64,000 nt of DNA, taken from assembly GCA_937891975.1 (NCBI GenBank), contig CALAUA010000021.1, positions 1 to 64,000 on the forward strand, written 5' to 3'. Position numbers and translations under genes: made by a program. Below are positions 1 to 8,338 of the stretch, in pieces (the first letter of the stretch is position 1; every line of letters begins with the position of its first letter). Source of the stretch: an uncultured Bacteroidales bacterium. GTDB taxonomy: Bacteria; Bacteroidota; Bacteroidia; Bacteroidales; Paludibacteraceae. The notes beneath the pieces were generated by a model, which ran no database searches, was not told where the DNA came from, and saw only the letters and a list, made by a program, of their open reading frames with translations.

Positions 1-95
1 TGACCTGCTTGGAAAGGAGTATCTACATCCTTAGATCTGTCAGCGCATGAAACGATCAACAATGCACTGGCTATAATAGAGAAAAGCTTTTTCAT
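1..95 (-). CDS. Lipoprotein, N-terminus only (gene runs off the left edge)
   Basis: Read leftwards from ATG at 95, the frame stays open to base 1 (31 codons). It begins with Lys-Lys, a hydrophobic stretch and a lipobox LIVSC with the acceptor Cys at residue 17, followed by polar residues. That is a signal peptidase II signal, so the mature protein should be an acylated envelope lipoprotein. The rest is outside the window, so no family can be named. It follows the small peptide gene at 185-313 by 89 bases in the same direction and probably shares its transcript. Confidence 0.6.
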   Translation of the reverse strand, partial: MKKLFSIIASALLIVSCADRSKDVDTPFQAG

Positions 96-184
96 ACTGC
101 TACAATTATACCAAAATCTGCAACTTATTAAGCTACTTATAATTCTTTGAATAACTTGTTTTGATAAGAACTATAGTTCGGTTA

Positions 185-313
185 TTACCAAGAACCTTCG
201 GTTTTATTAATAGGAGCAAGCTTTCCGCTACCAGCAAGAGGACCGGAAGCACATAAGATGCAAGTTTCAATAACACATACATCAGTTTTTGGAGAGGAAT
301 AAATCTTTTTCAT
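185..313 (-). CDS. Small Bacteroidales-type peptide, 42 residues, unknown function
   Basis: ATG at 313, stop TAA at 187-185. The product starts MKKIYSSPKTDVCVIET and continues with two further Cys and a glycine/serine stretch (SGPLAGSGK). I recognise the pattern (short basic start, SPxxxVxxIE, a hydrophobic ILxxSG core, a polar Gly-rich end) from small uncharacterised Bacteroidales proteins often found beside surface lipoprotein genes. This recall is not tested here. No signal peptidase site and no catalytic motif is visible. The next gene in the same direction is the lipoprotein at 1-95. Too short for most gene callers, so likely to be missed in automatic annotation. Confidence 0.5.
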   Translation of the reverse strand: MKKIYSSPKTDVCVIETCILCASGPLAGSGKLAPINKTEGSW

Positions 314-816
314 GATTTAAAAAAATTATTAGTTAATAATTGAAGTTATGTACCTTTTCAAACATTCTCTACAAAAGGATTTAGTTACGGTAGGCATACA
401 AAAATAAAAGCGTGAAACCTGCTCTTGCCAGTTCCACACTTTGAGGCTGTCGCATTGCCCAGAATAATCGAACTGACAACGCGAAGCCCACGCCGAATAT
501 AAACATTCTCTCGTGCTACTATAGTTAAAGGTACGCGTGCGCGCATGCACATATGCGCAAATGACGTACCAAAATAGGCACAAGAGGGATGATCTATATC
601 CCGTAGGGCATCTACCGTTGCTAAGTCCTGATTATTCTTGAAAGTTGCGACATTTCAAAGTGTCAGAACAGAGCGTCAATAAACGCCTATTTAAATATGT
701 CTCGAAAGCCACGACTGGAGCCTTTGGTCAAATCAGTTACCAATTTGGTCGTTTTTTGGCTTTTCGAGAAAGGGACATTTCCCTCCCTCTAACCCCCGGC
801 GTTGGACTTTCGACTG
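314..816. other. About 500 bases without a supported gene (possible long leader)
   Basis: This stretch lies between the leftward promoter at 817-848 and the small peptide gene, so it may be a long 5' leader. One 84-codon leftward frame (329-583) is open, but its Cys/Trp/Tyr-rich product shows no family features. Bases 533-560 are an alternating GCGC/TGCG-rich patch. Bases 96-184 between the two small genes hold nothing I can support. Confidence 0.35.
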
Positions 817-848
817 CAAAGTTAATACATTTTTTCGAACAAACCAAA
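817..848 (-). promoter_or_regulatory. Bacteroides-type promoter, leftward
   Basis: On the minus strand TTTG (848-845) is followed after 20 bases by TAACTTTG (824-817), matching the -33/-7 consensus. It points at the peptide and lipoprotein genes. Confidence 0.55.
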
Positions 849-906
849 GAAATTCCAAAAAAAATTATTTTTTACAGGACAAAGGGGCATTTTTTCGGTA
901 ATTGCA

Positions 907-950
907 CAAAAAAAAATCGCCCTTCGTGTTCGAAAACACAAAGGGCGATT
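907..950 (-). terminator. Rho-independent terminator of nptA
   Basis: Inverted arms AATCGCCCTT and AAGGGCGATT enclose a small loop and are followed on the minus strand by a run of nine T. It begins 34 bases past the nptA stop. Confidence 0.85.
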
Positions 951-983
951 GACAAACAATATATAAAGTATATATCGGAGAAA

Positions 984-2678
984 TCAATCCTCACCGACGT
1001 GGAGTTGGCGAATGGATTTGGCTACGTTCAAGAAGTGGTCGGCAATACGCTCGGTATCCGATGCAAACTCTTGATATACCTGACCTACGCTGGCTGGATA
1101 AATACCATCCATCAAGCGTTGCAAGTGCAGTTTTTCAATCGTAGCTACCGTATCATCCACTTCATCCTCATACTTATTCACATCGTCCAACGCAGCAAAG
1201 TCTTGATCCATATATGCCTTCATCGTAGATTGATAGAGCGAAGCAATCGTTTCACGCAAATGCTCAACTTCATATATAAGATCATTGGAGAATTTCTCAT
1301 TAAAGTTCTTCAATAACTCGGCATACTCCGTAATATTTACAGCATAGTCACCTACCCTCTCCAAATCGCCAATCGTGCGAATGGCTGTAGCCAAATAGCG
1401 ATGATCCTCCTCGCTGATAGGCAGGTTGTTGAGCTGCACAATATACGGAATGAGATTGCGATTGAGATAGTTGAGTTGTTGCTCATTCGTATTGAACTCA
1501 TCCATTTTCTCGAAATCCACTTTCGTAATAATATCTATCGCTAAATCGAAATTGTGGATAGCCACAGCAGCCATGTTCTCAATCTCCAGTTTTACCTGAT
1601 TAACAGCAATGATAGGTGTACGCAACATCTTGTCGTCCACAAAGTGGAAGTGTGGTTGGTTGGCATCTTCCGCCACAGCCAAAGGTTTCTCAGGTATCAC
1701 CTTGCATACCAAATTCACCAACGCATTAGTCAATGGCAAGATGATAGCTACCGTACAGCAGTTGAAAATAGTGTGGAACATAGCCAACTGCAATTGTGGT
1801 GCGCCTGGGAACATCTTCTCAAACAATACGCCATAGTTAAGTGTGCCCGACGTAACGAGGTGCATAATCCATGCAGCGATTAGGAAGATGCAGACACCAA
1901 AACAGTTAAAGAGCAAGTGGATAAGGGCAGTACGCTTAGCATTGAGACCAGAAGTCATACCCGCAATAATAGCTACCACGCAAGAGCCGATGTTCGAACC
2001 CATCGTGAGGTAAATACCCTGATTGAGCGAAATCAAGCCCGTCACCGCCATCGTAAGAGCAATAGATGTAACAACCGAAGAGGACTGGATGATAGCAGTA
2101 AGAATAGCACCTACAAGCACAAGCATCAATGGGTGTTGGATAGTAGCAAGCATTAGTTTCACTTCTTGCAATTGTGCCAATGCATCCATTGATTTACTCA
2201 TGAGACTCAAACCAACAAAGAGCATACCAAAACCAGTGATAATACCTCCCCACGTCTTCCAAATATCTTTTTTCGAGAATAGTTCAATAAAAGCACCCAA
2301 ACCAGCCATAGCAGCAAAAATTGTAGTGGTAGAGATACCACCACCGCTACTAAGACCGAGTGCAACAATTTGTGCTGTGACCGTAGTACCGATATTCGCA
2401 CCATAAATGATAGTAGCCGCTTGTGCCAATGACATGATGCCCACGTTCACGAAACCGATGACCATCACGGTTGTGGCACCTGAAGACTGAATAGCTGCTG
2501 TAGCTACTGTACCAATTCCCACACCCAACATACGGCTGTTGGACATACGAGAGAACAAAGCCTTGAGTCCAGAACTGCTTACCGCCTCCAAGTTAGAAGA
2601 CATCATCTGGCATGCTACCAAAAAAATACCAATACCAGCAACTAATTGAAGGATAGCAGTTAGTATAGTTAGAAACAT
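984..2678 (-). CDS. Na+/phosphate cotransporter with PhoU-like tail
   Basis: Inner-membrane sodium-coupled phosphate transporter of the NptA/YjbB type, 564 residues. The two inverted halves each carry the family signature: QSSGATT at residues 64-70 followed by GANIGTT near 93-99, and QSSSVVTS near 199-205 followed by GSNIGS. Many hydrophobic helices fill residues 1-330. From about 360 to 555 there is a helical PhoU-like domain (for example GDLERVGDYAVNI and SDTERIADHFLNVA, each with the metal-binding E/DxxxD pattern). PhoU domains bind metal clusters and usually sense phosphate status. It lies 99 bases behind rubrerythrin; a terminator stands between them, so it may have its own weak promoter (TAACTTTA near 2683-2690). 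The symbol nptA is plausible but not assigned. Confidence 0.92.
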   Translation of the reverse strand: MFLTILTAILQLVAGIGIFLVACQMMSSNLEAVSSSGLKALFSRMSNSRMLGVGIGTVATAAIQSSGATTVMVIGFVNVGIMSLAQAATIIYGANIGTTVTAQIVALGLSSGGGISTTTIFAAMAGLGAFIELFSKKDIWKTWGGIITGFGMLFVGLSLMSKSMDALAQLQEVKLMLATIQHPLMLVLVGAILTAIIQSSSVVTSIALTMAVTGLISLNQGIYLTMGSNIGSCVVAIIAGMTSGLNAKRTALIHLLFNCFGVCIFLIAAWIMHLVTSGTLNYGVLFEKMFPGAPQLQLAMFHTIFNCCTVAIILPLTNALVNLVCKVIPEKPLAVAEDANQPHFHFVDDKMLRTPIIAVNQVKLEIENMAAVAIHNFDLAIDIITKVDFEKMDEFNTNEQQLNYLNRNLIPYIVQLNNLPISEEDHRYLATAIRTIGDLERVGDYAVNITEYAELLKNFNEKFSNDLIYEVEHLRETIASLYQSTMKAYMDQDFAALDDVNKYEDEVDDTVATIEKLHLQRLMDGIYPASVGQVYQEFASDTERIADHFLNVAKSIRQLHVGED

Positions 2679-2730
2679 ACTCTATAAAGTTAAAAGAGTT
2701 TTATAAGTTTAAAGAGTTCTAAAGGAGTTT

Positions 2731-2771
2731 AATTAAAAAGGACTTATGCACAGTATGGTGCACAAGTCCTT
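2731..2771 (-). terminator. Terminator between rubrerythrin and nptA
   Basis: Arms AAGGACTT (2738-2745) and AAGTCCTT (2764-2771), with TGCAC/GTGCA pairing inside, followed on the minus strand by TTTTTAATT. Confidence 0.75.
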
Positions 2772-2777
2772 GAGTGT

Positions 2778-3314
2778 TTAGAAGTTGTTGAGTTGCAATT
2801 GGAAGTATGCTTGTGGGTGTTTGCATACAGGGCAAACCACTGGAGCATCCTGACCAATATACAAGTGTCCGCAGTTGCGGCATTGCCAGATCGCATCACC
2901 ATCGCGGCTGAATACCAATTTGTCCTCGATGTTCTTCAGCAATTTGAGATAACGCTCTTCGTGTGCTTTCTCCACAGCAGCCACACCTTCCATCATGATA
3001 GCAATCTCCTCGAAGCCTTCTTCGCGAGCCTCTTTTGCCATACGTGGATACATGTCTGTCCACTCTTCGTTCTCGCCCATTGCACCGTCTTTGAGGTTCT
3101 CAAGGGTAGAGCCAATACCGTGGATAAGTTTGAACCAGAGCTTAGCGTGCTCTTTCTCTTGCGCAGCAGTCTCCTCGAAGAGAGCAGCTATTTGCTCATA
3201 GCCGTCTTTCTTAGCCTTGCTTGCGTAGTAAGTGTACTTGTTGCGAGCTTTAGATTCGCCTGCGAATGCCTCCCATAGGTTGGCTTCGGTCTTTGTGCCT
3301 TTAAGATCTTTCAT
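2778..3314 (-). CDS. rbr: Rubrerythrin
   Basis: Cytoplasmic di-iron peroxidase that removes hydrogen peroxide in anaerobes, 178 residues. The ferritin-like four-helix part covers residues 1-135 and carries the iron ligands: E20, the ExxH pair E53/H56, and E94/E97-type and ExxH ligands further on (VEKAHEERY near 114-122). The C-terminal rubredoxin-like domain has its four Cys at 145, 148, 161 and 164 (CRNC and CPVC), which hold one iron. Length and domain order are normal. It follows infB by 74 bases, with a family B repeat in between, and precedes the phosphate transporter gene. I see no clear promoter of its own. Confidence 0.95.
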   Translation of the reverse strand: MKDLKGTKTEANLWEAFAGESKARNKYTYYASKAKKDGYEQIAALFEETAAQEKEHAKLWFKLIHGIGSTLENLKDGAMGENEEWTDMYPRMAKEAREEGFEEIAIMMEGVAAVEKAHEERYLKLLKNIEDKLVFSRDGDAIWQCRNCGHLYIGQDAPVVCPVCKHPQAYFQLQLNNF

Positions 3315-3351
3315 AATTTATAATTTTTAATAAAAATTGTTTATATTTTTT

Positions 3352-3383
3352 CGGATTCCAGAGTCCGGATTCCAGAGTCCGGA
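3352..3383. repeat. Family B short repeat, two tandem copies
   Basis: GGATTCCAGAGTCC occurs twice in tandem, directly beyond the infB stop. Same GGATTC/GAGTCC vocabulary as at 13450, 33900, 51724, 59073, 62113 and 63942. Confidence 0.7.
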
Positions 3384-3388
3384 AACCA

Positions 3389-6169
3389 TTACAGGGTCTT
3401 AGCTACCTCGATTTGCTCGAAGGTTTCGATGAGGTCGCCTTCTACGATGTCGTTGTAACTCTTGATGCTGAGACCGCACTCCATGTTGAGACCTGCCTCC
3501 TTGATATCATCCTTACCATGCTTGAGCGAAGACAATTCGCCAGTATGGATAACGATACCGTCACGGATTACGCGGCATTTGTTAGCACGTTTGGCTTTAC
3601 CCTCACGCACGATACAACCTGCGATAGTACCCACCTTGGAGATACGGAAAGTTTGCAATACTTCGAGCGTAGCAGTAACCTCCTCCTTGATATCTGGCGA
3701 AAGCATACCTGCCATAGCCGACTTGATCTCTTCGATAGCATCGTAGATGATAGAATAGATGCGGATGTCCACTTCTTCGCCCTCTGCCATCTTACGCGCT
3801 GTGCTGGTAGGACGGACATTAAAGCCGACGATAATCGCATCCGAAGCAGCAGCCAACAGCACATCAGAATCGGAGATTGCACCCACAGCACCGTGAATAA
3901 CATTGACTTGGATATTCTCGGTAGAGAGTTTGATGAGCGAGTCTTTGAGCGCCTCCACAGAGCCGTCCACATCACCCTTGACGATGATATTGAGCTCTTT
4001 GAAGTCACCAATAGCCAGACGACGACCAATCTCATCCAAACCAACGTGTTTCTTGGTGCGGAGCGACATCTCGCGTTGCAATTGTTCGCGTTTGTTGGCA
4101 ATATCGCGTGCCTCTTGCTCGGTAGCCATCACATTGAACTCATCACCCGCCTGTGGTGCACCGTTGAGACCAAGAATCAAACATGGCTCGCCAGGGAGGG
4201 CTTGTTGGATGCGTTGTCCGCGTTCGTTGAACATGGCTTTGATCTTACCATGATAGATACCTGCGAGGACTATATCGCCATGATGGAGCGTACCATCTTG
4301 CACAAGCACAGTAGCCACATAACCACGACCTTTGTCGAGCGAAGACTCGATGATAGAGCCCTTGGCACGGCGGTTAGGATTGGCTTTGAGTTCGAGCAAC
4401 TCGGCTTCGAGAAGCACCTTCTCAAGGAGTTCGAACACGCCTTCACCTTTCTTGGCAGAGATATGTTGGCATTGGTAAGAGCCACCCCAATCCTCTACAA
4501 GGATATTCATATTGGAGAGTTGCTCCTTGATCTTATCTGGGTTAGCACTTGGTTTGTCGCACTTGTTGATAGCGAAAATCATTGGCACACCAGCTGCTTG
4601 CGCGTGGTTGATGGCCTCAATAGTCTGTGGCATGACGGCATCGTCGGCAGCCACAATGATAATCGCGATATCCGTCACTTTCGCACCACGGGCACGCATG
4701 GCGGTAAACGCCTCGTGACCAGGAGTATCGAGGAAAGTGATGTGCTGACCATTCTTCAGTTTCACGTTGTACGCACCGATGTGCTGTGTGATACCACCTG
4801 CCTCACCTGCAATCACGTTGGCATTACGGATGTGGTCGAGGAGCGATGTCTTACCGTGGTCCACGTGACCCATGACAGTTACGATTGGGCAGCGTTCGGT
4901 GATATCTTCTTCGTTGATAACCTCATCGGCATTGATTTCCTCAACCACTTCGGCAGAAACGAACTCAGTGGAGAAGCCAAACTCCTCGGCTACGAGGTTG
5001 ATGGTTTCGGCGTCAAGACGCTGGTTGATACTAACCATGACGCCAAGCATCATACATGTACCGATGACCTTGGTCACAGGCACGTTCATCATCACAGCGA
5101 GGTCGTTGGCGGTCACAAACTCGGTGAGTTTGAGCACCTTGCTTTGCTCTTGCTCCGCAGCGCGCTCTTGCGCCATCTTCTCGCGCTCTAACTCGCGACG
5201 CTCGCGTTTGTGCTTGCTGGTAGTACTCTTACCTTTGTTGCCTTGGAGACGTTGGATAGTCTCCTTGATTTGGCGTTGTACCTCCTCGTCATCGACCTCC
5301 ACTTTGAAGCCCTTGGCTTTGTTGTTCTTCTTTTGAGGTTTTTGATTGCGTGCATCATTTACGTCCACCTTGTTTTGTTTGATGCGTTCGCGTTTGCGTT
5401 TCTCGCCGTCTTTAGGGGCATTTGCGCCATTACCAGCATTGCCGCCGTTGTTGGCAGCAGGTTTGTTGGCTTTGCGTTGTTGCTCACGTGCTTCGCGCTC
5501 TTTGCGCTTCTCCTCTTTGGTTTTCTTGGTAGGATGAGTAGCCTGATTGATACTGCTTAGATCAATCTTACCCAACACCTTAGGTGCATTTTTGAGTACA
5601 GGTTTACCCAAGCGGAAGATTTCTTCTTCCTCTTTTTCTTCTTGCACAGGTTCCTCTACTTCTTCTTTGGCTTTAGCTGCTGCCTGAGCGGCTTGAGCAG
5701 CTTTCTTGGCCTCGGCTTCTGCTTTGGCTTTGGCGTCCGCTTCGGCTTTTGCCTTGGCAGCAGCTTCTTTCTGAGCAGCGATGCGTGCCTCCTCCGCTTT
5801 TTTTGCCTCTTCAGCGGCTTTGCGAGCAGCTTCCTCCTCTGCCTTGCGCTTTTTATCAGCATCAAGGTCAATAGAGCCAACTACCTTGGGCTTAGGCACC
5901 TCGGTAGGAATATGCTCTGGCTTTTTAGGTTCTTCTACAGCCACAGATTTAGGGATCTCGCGCTCTTGACGTTCTTGTGCTTGACGCTCTGCTTCTAATT
6001 TCAAGGCCATGTCCTTGTTAAATTCCTTAGCAAGCAGTAGGTACAAGTCGTCCTCGATACGGGTATTCGGATCCGTAGCGATTTCCTTACCCTGCTTTTT
6101 ACAGAATTCCACGGCGGTGGACATGCCGATGTTCAATTCTTTACAAGCTTTGATAAGTTTTATAGCCAT
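3389..6169 (-). CDS. infB: Translation initiation factor IF-2
   Basis: GTPase that brings initiator tRNA to the ribosome, 926 residues from the chosen start. I start at ATG 6169 ([15 protein letters not shown]), which matches the usual IF-2 N-terminal helix domain; an in-frame ATG eight codons upstream lies inside the repeated leader. Residues about 80-340 are low-complexity Lys/Glu/Ala. The G domain starts near residue 430 with GHVDHGKTS, followed by DTPGHEAF and NKCDKP. The C-terminal beta-barrel and fMet-tRNA-binding domains run to the end. It is the third gene of the rimP-nusA-infB set. Its start codon is directly preceded by a 137-nt element almost identical to the one before nusA, and there is no Shine-Dalgarno site. 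Confidence 0.97.
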   Translation of the reverse strand: MAIKLIKACKELNIGMSTAVEFCKKQGKEIATDPNTRIEDDLYLLLAKEFNKDMALKLEAERQAQERQEREIPKSVAVEEPKKPEHIPTEVPKPKVVGSIDLDADKKRKAEEEAARKAAEEAKKAEEARIAAQKEAAAKAKAEADAKAKAEAEAKKAAQAAQAAAKAKEEVEEPVQEEKEEEEIFRLGKPVLKNAPKVLGKIDLSSINQATHPTKKTKEEKRKEREAREQQRKANKPAANNGGNAGNGANAPKDGEKRKRERIKQNKVDVNDARNQKPQKKNNKAKGFKVEVDDEEVQRQIKETIQRLQGNKGKSTTSKHKRERRELEREKMAQERAAEQEQSKVLKLTEFVTANDLAVMMNVPVTKVIGTCMMLGVMVSINQRLDAETINLVAEEFGFSTEFVSAEVVEEINADEVINEEDITERCPIVTVMGHVDHGKTSLLDHIRNANVIAGEAGGITQHIGAYNVKLKNGQHITFLDTPGHEAFTAMRARGAKVTDIAIIIVAADDAVMPQTIEAINHAQAAGVPMIFAINKCDKPSANPDKIKEQLSNMNILVEDWGGSYQCQHISAKKGEGVFELLEKVLLEAELLELKANPNRRAKGSIIESSLDKGRGYVATVLVQDGTLHHGDIVLAGIYHGKIKAMFNERGQRIQQALPGEPCLILGLNGAPQAGDEFNVMATEQEARDIANKREQLQREMSLRTKKHVGLDEIGRRLAIGDFKELNIIVKGDVDGSVEALKDSLIKLSTENIQVNVIHGAVGAISDSDVLLAAASDAIIVGFNVRPTSTARKMAEGEEVDIRIYSIIYDAIEEIKSAMAGMLSPDIKEEVTATLEVLQTFRISKVGTIAGCIVREGKAKRANKCRVIRDGIVIHTGELSSLKHGKDDIKEAGLNMECGLSIKSYNDIVEGDLIETFEQIEVAKTL

Positions 6170-6170
6170 A

Positions 6171-6307
6171 TCGTGTTCGGCAATCTCGCGCATTGACCGA
6201 CGACCACGTCGTCGTTAGGGCGCTCGATGCCTCCACTCTATCCTCGAAGCCACGAGCTTCTCGGATGTTTTCGAGGGAGACTCCTCCTTGCCGTCGGAGG
6301 GGGTTTA
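6171..6307 (-). promoter_or_regulatory. 137-nt structured leader element, copy 1 (before infB)
   Basis: Ends one base before the infB start codon. It is 129/137 identical by eye to copy 2 at 7579-7715. In RNA sense it can form CCTCC...GGAGG, GAAGC-5 nt-GCTTC and CGACGAC-GTG-GTCGTCG hairpins. Three of the eight differences fall in the 5-nt loop of the GAAGC/GCTTC stem, which fits selection on structure. Confidence 0.75.
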
Positions 6308-6321
6308 TTATTTATACTTAA

Positions 6322-7578
6322 TTAGTCTTCAAATTCTGCTGCGAGGATAGCAATTACTTCGTCGATGGTTTCTTCCTCGAGGTCAACGCGTTTTACTAAT
6401 TCAGCTTTCTCTACGCCCAATACTGCTTTGGCGGTATCCAAACCGATAGCTTTGAAGGCATCGAGTACCCATTGATCGATTTCGTCGTTGAACTCATCCA
6501 AATAGATATCTTCACTATCAGCATCATCCATTTCACGATACACATCGATTTGGTAGCCAGTTAGCATACTTGCCAACTTGATGTTATAACCACCTTTACC
6601 GATAGCCAAAGATACCTCGTCTGGTTGCAAATATACATCTACTTTCTTCTCCTCTTCGTTAACAGTCATAGAGGAAATCTTAGCTGGTGCCAATGCACGT
6701 TGGATATAAAGATTGATATTCGAGGTATAGTGGATCACGTCGATATTCTCATTGCGAAGTTCGCGCACGATACCATGAATACGCGCGCCCTTGATACCCA
6801 CGCATGCGCCTACAGGGTCAATGCGATCATCAAAAGACTCAACTGCCACTTTTGCACGCTCACCAGGGATACGAGCGATATTCTTAATTGCGATTAAGCC
6901 GTCATGTACCTCTGGCACCTCTTGCTCGAAAAGACGTTGAAGGAAGAGAGGCGAAGTACGTGAAAGGATAATCTTAGGATTTTGATTCTTGTTGTCCACT
7001 TGTACTACGACAGCACGAACAGTATCCCCCTTGCGATAGAAATCGGTTGGAATCTGGTTTTGCTTTGGCAAATAGAGTTCGTTGCCTTCTTCATCAAGAA
7101 GCAACATCTCTTTTTTCCATACTTGATACAACTCACCACTTACTACTTGACCCAACATCTCGCTGTAGCGCAAATAAAGATTCTCCTTTTGGAGGTCAAG
7201 GATACGACTAGCCAACGTTTGACGGAGGTTTAGAATCATACGACGTCCAAACGAAGAGAACTCCACCTTATCGGTCACTTCTTCTCCTACCTCAGCTTCA
7301 TCGTCGAGCAGCAAAGCCTCGGAAAGAGCAATTTGGGTTTCAGGGTTTGCCACATCGTCGTCCTCCATCACAAGGCGGTTGCGATAGATTTCCAAGTCAC
7401 CTTTGTCTGGGTTGATAATCACGTCATAGTTCGCATCTGTGCCATACATTTTGGTGATCACATTGCGGAAAGAATCCTCCAATACGTTGATAAACGTTTG
7501 GCGGTCAATGTTTTTGAGTTCTTTGAACTCAGAGAAAATGTCAATCAAATTGATTGAATCTTGTTTTTTAGTTGCCAT
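6322..7578 (-). CDS. nusA: Transcription termination/antitermination protein NusA
   Basis: RNA polymerase-binding elongation factor, 418 residues from ATG 7578 (MATKKQDSINLIDIFSEFKE). A longer frame exists upstream, but its extra 22 residues are encoded by the repeated leader, so I reject them. The N-terminal polymerase-binding domain is followed by an S1 domain (about 130-205, GDTVRAVVVQVD), then two KH domains; the second shows AIGKGGYNIKLAS. A short acidic tail ends the protein, as in other Bacteroidales NusA that lack the E. coli C-terminal repeats. It lies between rimP and infB in the standard order. Confidence 0.96.
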   Translation of the reverse strand: MATKKQDSINLIDIFSEFKELKNIDRQTFINVLEDSFRNVITKMYGTDANYDVIINPDKGDLEIYRNRLVMEDDDVANPETQIALSEALLLDDEAEVGEEVTDKVEFSSFGRRMILNLRQTLASRILDLQKENLYLRYSEMLGQVVSGELYQVWKKEMLLLDEEGNELYLPKQNQIPTDFYRKGDTVRAVVVQVDNKNQNPKIILSRTSPLFLQRLFEQEVPEVHDGLIAIKNIARIPGERAKVAVESFDDRIDPVGACVGIKGARIHGIVRELRNENIDVIHYTSNINLYIQRALAPAKISSMTVNEEEKKVDVYLQPDEVSLAIGKGGYNIKLASMLTGYQIDVYREMDDADSEDIYLDEFNDEIDQWVLDAFKAIGLDTAKAVLGVEKAELVKRVDLEEETIDEVIAILAAEFED

Positions 7579-7715
7579 TCGTGTTCGGCAATCTCGCGCA
7601 TTGACCAACGACCACGTCGTCGTTTGGGCGCTCGATGCCTCCACTCTATCCTCGAAGCTACAGGCTTCTCGGATGTTCTCGAGGGAGACTCCTCCTTGCC
7701 GTCGGAGGTGGTTTA
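7579..7715 (-). promoter_or_regulatory. 137-nt structured leader element, copy 2 (before nusA)
   Basis: Abuts the nusA ATG with no gap. Same stems as copy 1. Here the palindrome at the CAC loop is re-paired as AACGAC...GTCGTT instead of CGACGAC...GTCGTCG. Starts 18 bases after the rimP stop. Confidence 0.75.
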
Positions 7716-7733
7716 ATGTTTATTGTTATTATT

Positions 7734-8201
7734 CTAAAATTTCAAATCGTATTTAGTGTATTTCACCTCATTGTACGCAAATGTGAGAGTTTGCATCTCT
7801 TTTTGCTTGCGTTTCTTACCCTCTACCGCCACCATCACTTCGGTGTCAATGGAAAATGTATCTTCATCTACGCTGACTAATGCGCCACGGTATTTTTTTC
7901 CGTCTGAAGCAAGAACCTCAACATCATGACCAAGGTGCTTCGTGTACTGCATTTTGGTTACAAATGGAGCAGTCAAACTTACGCTGCCCACCTCCAAAGC
8001 ATAATCCTCAATCCCTTGTGCATCCAATTGCTCCACAAGATAATGATTAAGCTCCGCACAAAAGTCTACGTCCACGCCTTCTAATTTATCTACCTCTATA
8101 ATAATCTCGTTTTGCGTAGATACCTTGAGGGTTATCAATTCATAGCCAGTACTTTGTAACTTCTCTTCTATAAGAGTTTGTATGTATTGTTTATCAATCA
8201 T
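7734..8201 (-). CDS. rimP: Ribosome maturation factor RimP
   Basis: Needed for 30S subunit maturation; 155 residues. I start at ATG 8201 (MIDKQYIQTLIEEKL), the usual beginning; an upstream in-frame ATG would put the start before the leader hairpin and close to the promoter. The N-terminal alpha/beta domain includes the family motif VDVDFCAELN and the conserved YALEVGSVSLTAPF (usually YxLEVSSPGL), followed by the small C-terminal SH3-like barrel (about 90-150). First gene of rimP-nusA-infB. Confidence 0.93.
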   Translation of the reverse strand: MIDKQYIQTLIEEKLQSTGYELITLKVSTQNEIIIEVDKLEGVDVDFCAELNHYLVEQLDAQGIEDYALEVGSVSLTAPFVTKMQYTKHLGHDVEVLASDGKKYRGALVSVDEDTFSIDTEVMVAVEGKKRKQKEMQTLTFAYNEVKYTKYDLKF

Positions 8202-8220
8202 AGTCCTATTTTCATAAAAT

Positions 8221-8247
8221 CGAGGGAACCTCTTTCGGGTCCCCTCG
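8221..8247 (-). promoter_or_regulatory. Hairpin in the rimP operon leader
   Basis: Near-perfect inverted repeat CGAGGG...CCCTCG with inner ACC/GGT pairing lies between the promoter and the rimP start. On the minus strand it is followed by ATTTTATG, so it could be a weak attenuator or a protective 5' stem. Confidence 0.5.
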
Positions 8248-8260
8248 TTCATTTCCGCTG

Positions 8261-8292
8261 CAAAGGTACAACAAATATTGCAAATATGCAAA
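8261..8292 (-). promoter_or_regulatory. Promoter of rimP-nusA-infB
   Basis: Minus strand TTTG (8292-8289), 20 bases, TACCTTTG (8268-8261). Confidence 0.8.
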
Positions 8293-8338
8293 TATTTTCG
8301 AAAAAAAATGACTTTTCTCTAAAAAAAGGTTGTTGGTC

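Noticed and set aside
329..583. 84-codon leftward frame as a gene
   Set aside because: Cys/Trp-rich, no recognisable pattern, no start context; kept only as a remark on the leader.
645..1316. Long rightward frame over the nptA 3' end
   Set aside because: More than half lies antisense to the clear transporter gene, and the rest crosses its terminator and the promoter at 817-848; no family features.
1554..2406. Several short rightward frames over nptA
   Set aside because: All are antisense shadows of the transporter gene.
3413..5191. 592-codon frame antisense to infB
   Set aside because: Infb is unmistakable in the opposite strand; the long antisense frame comes from its codon bias.
7579..7644. 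NusA start 22 codons further upstream
   Set aside because: The extra codons are encoded by the repeated leader that also precedes infB; the conserved N-terminus begins at 7578.
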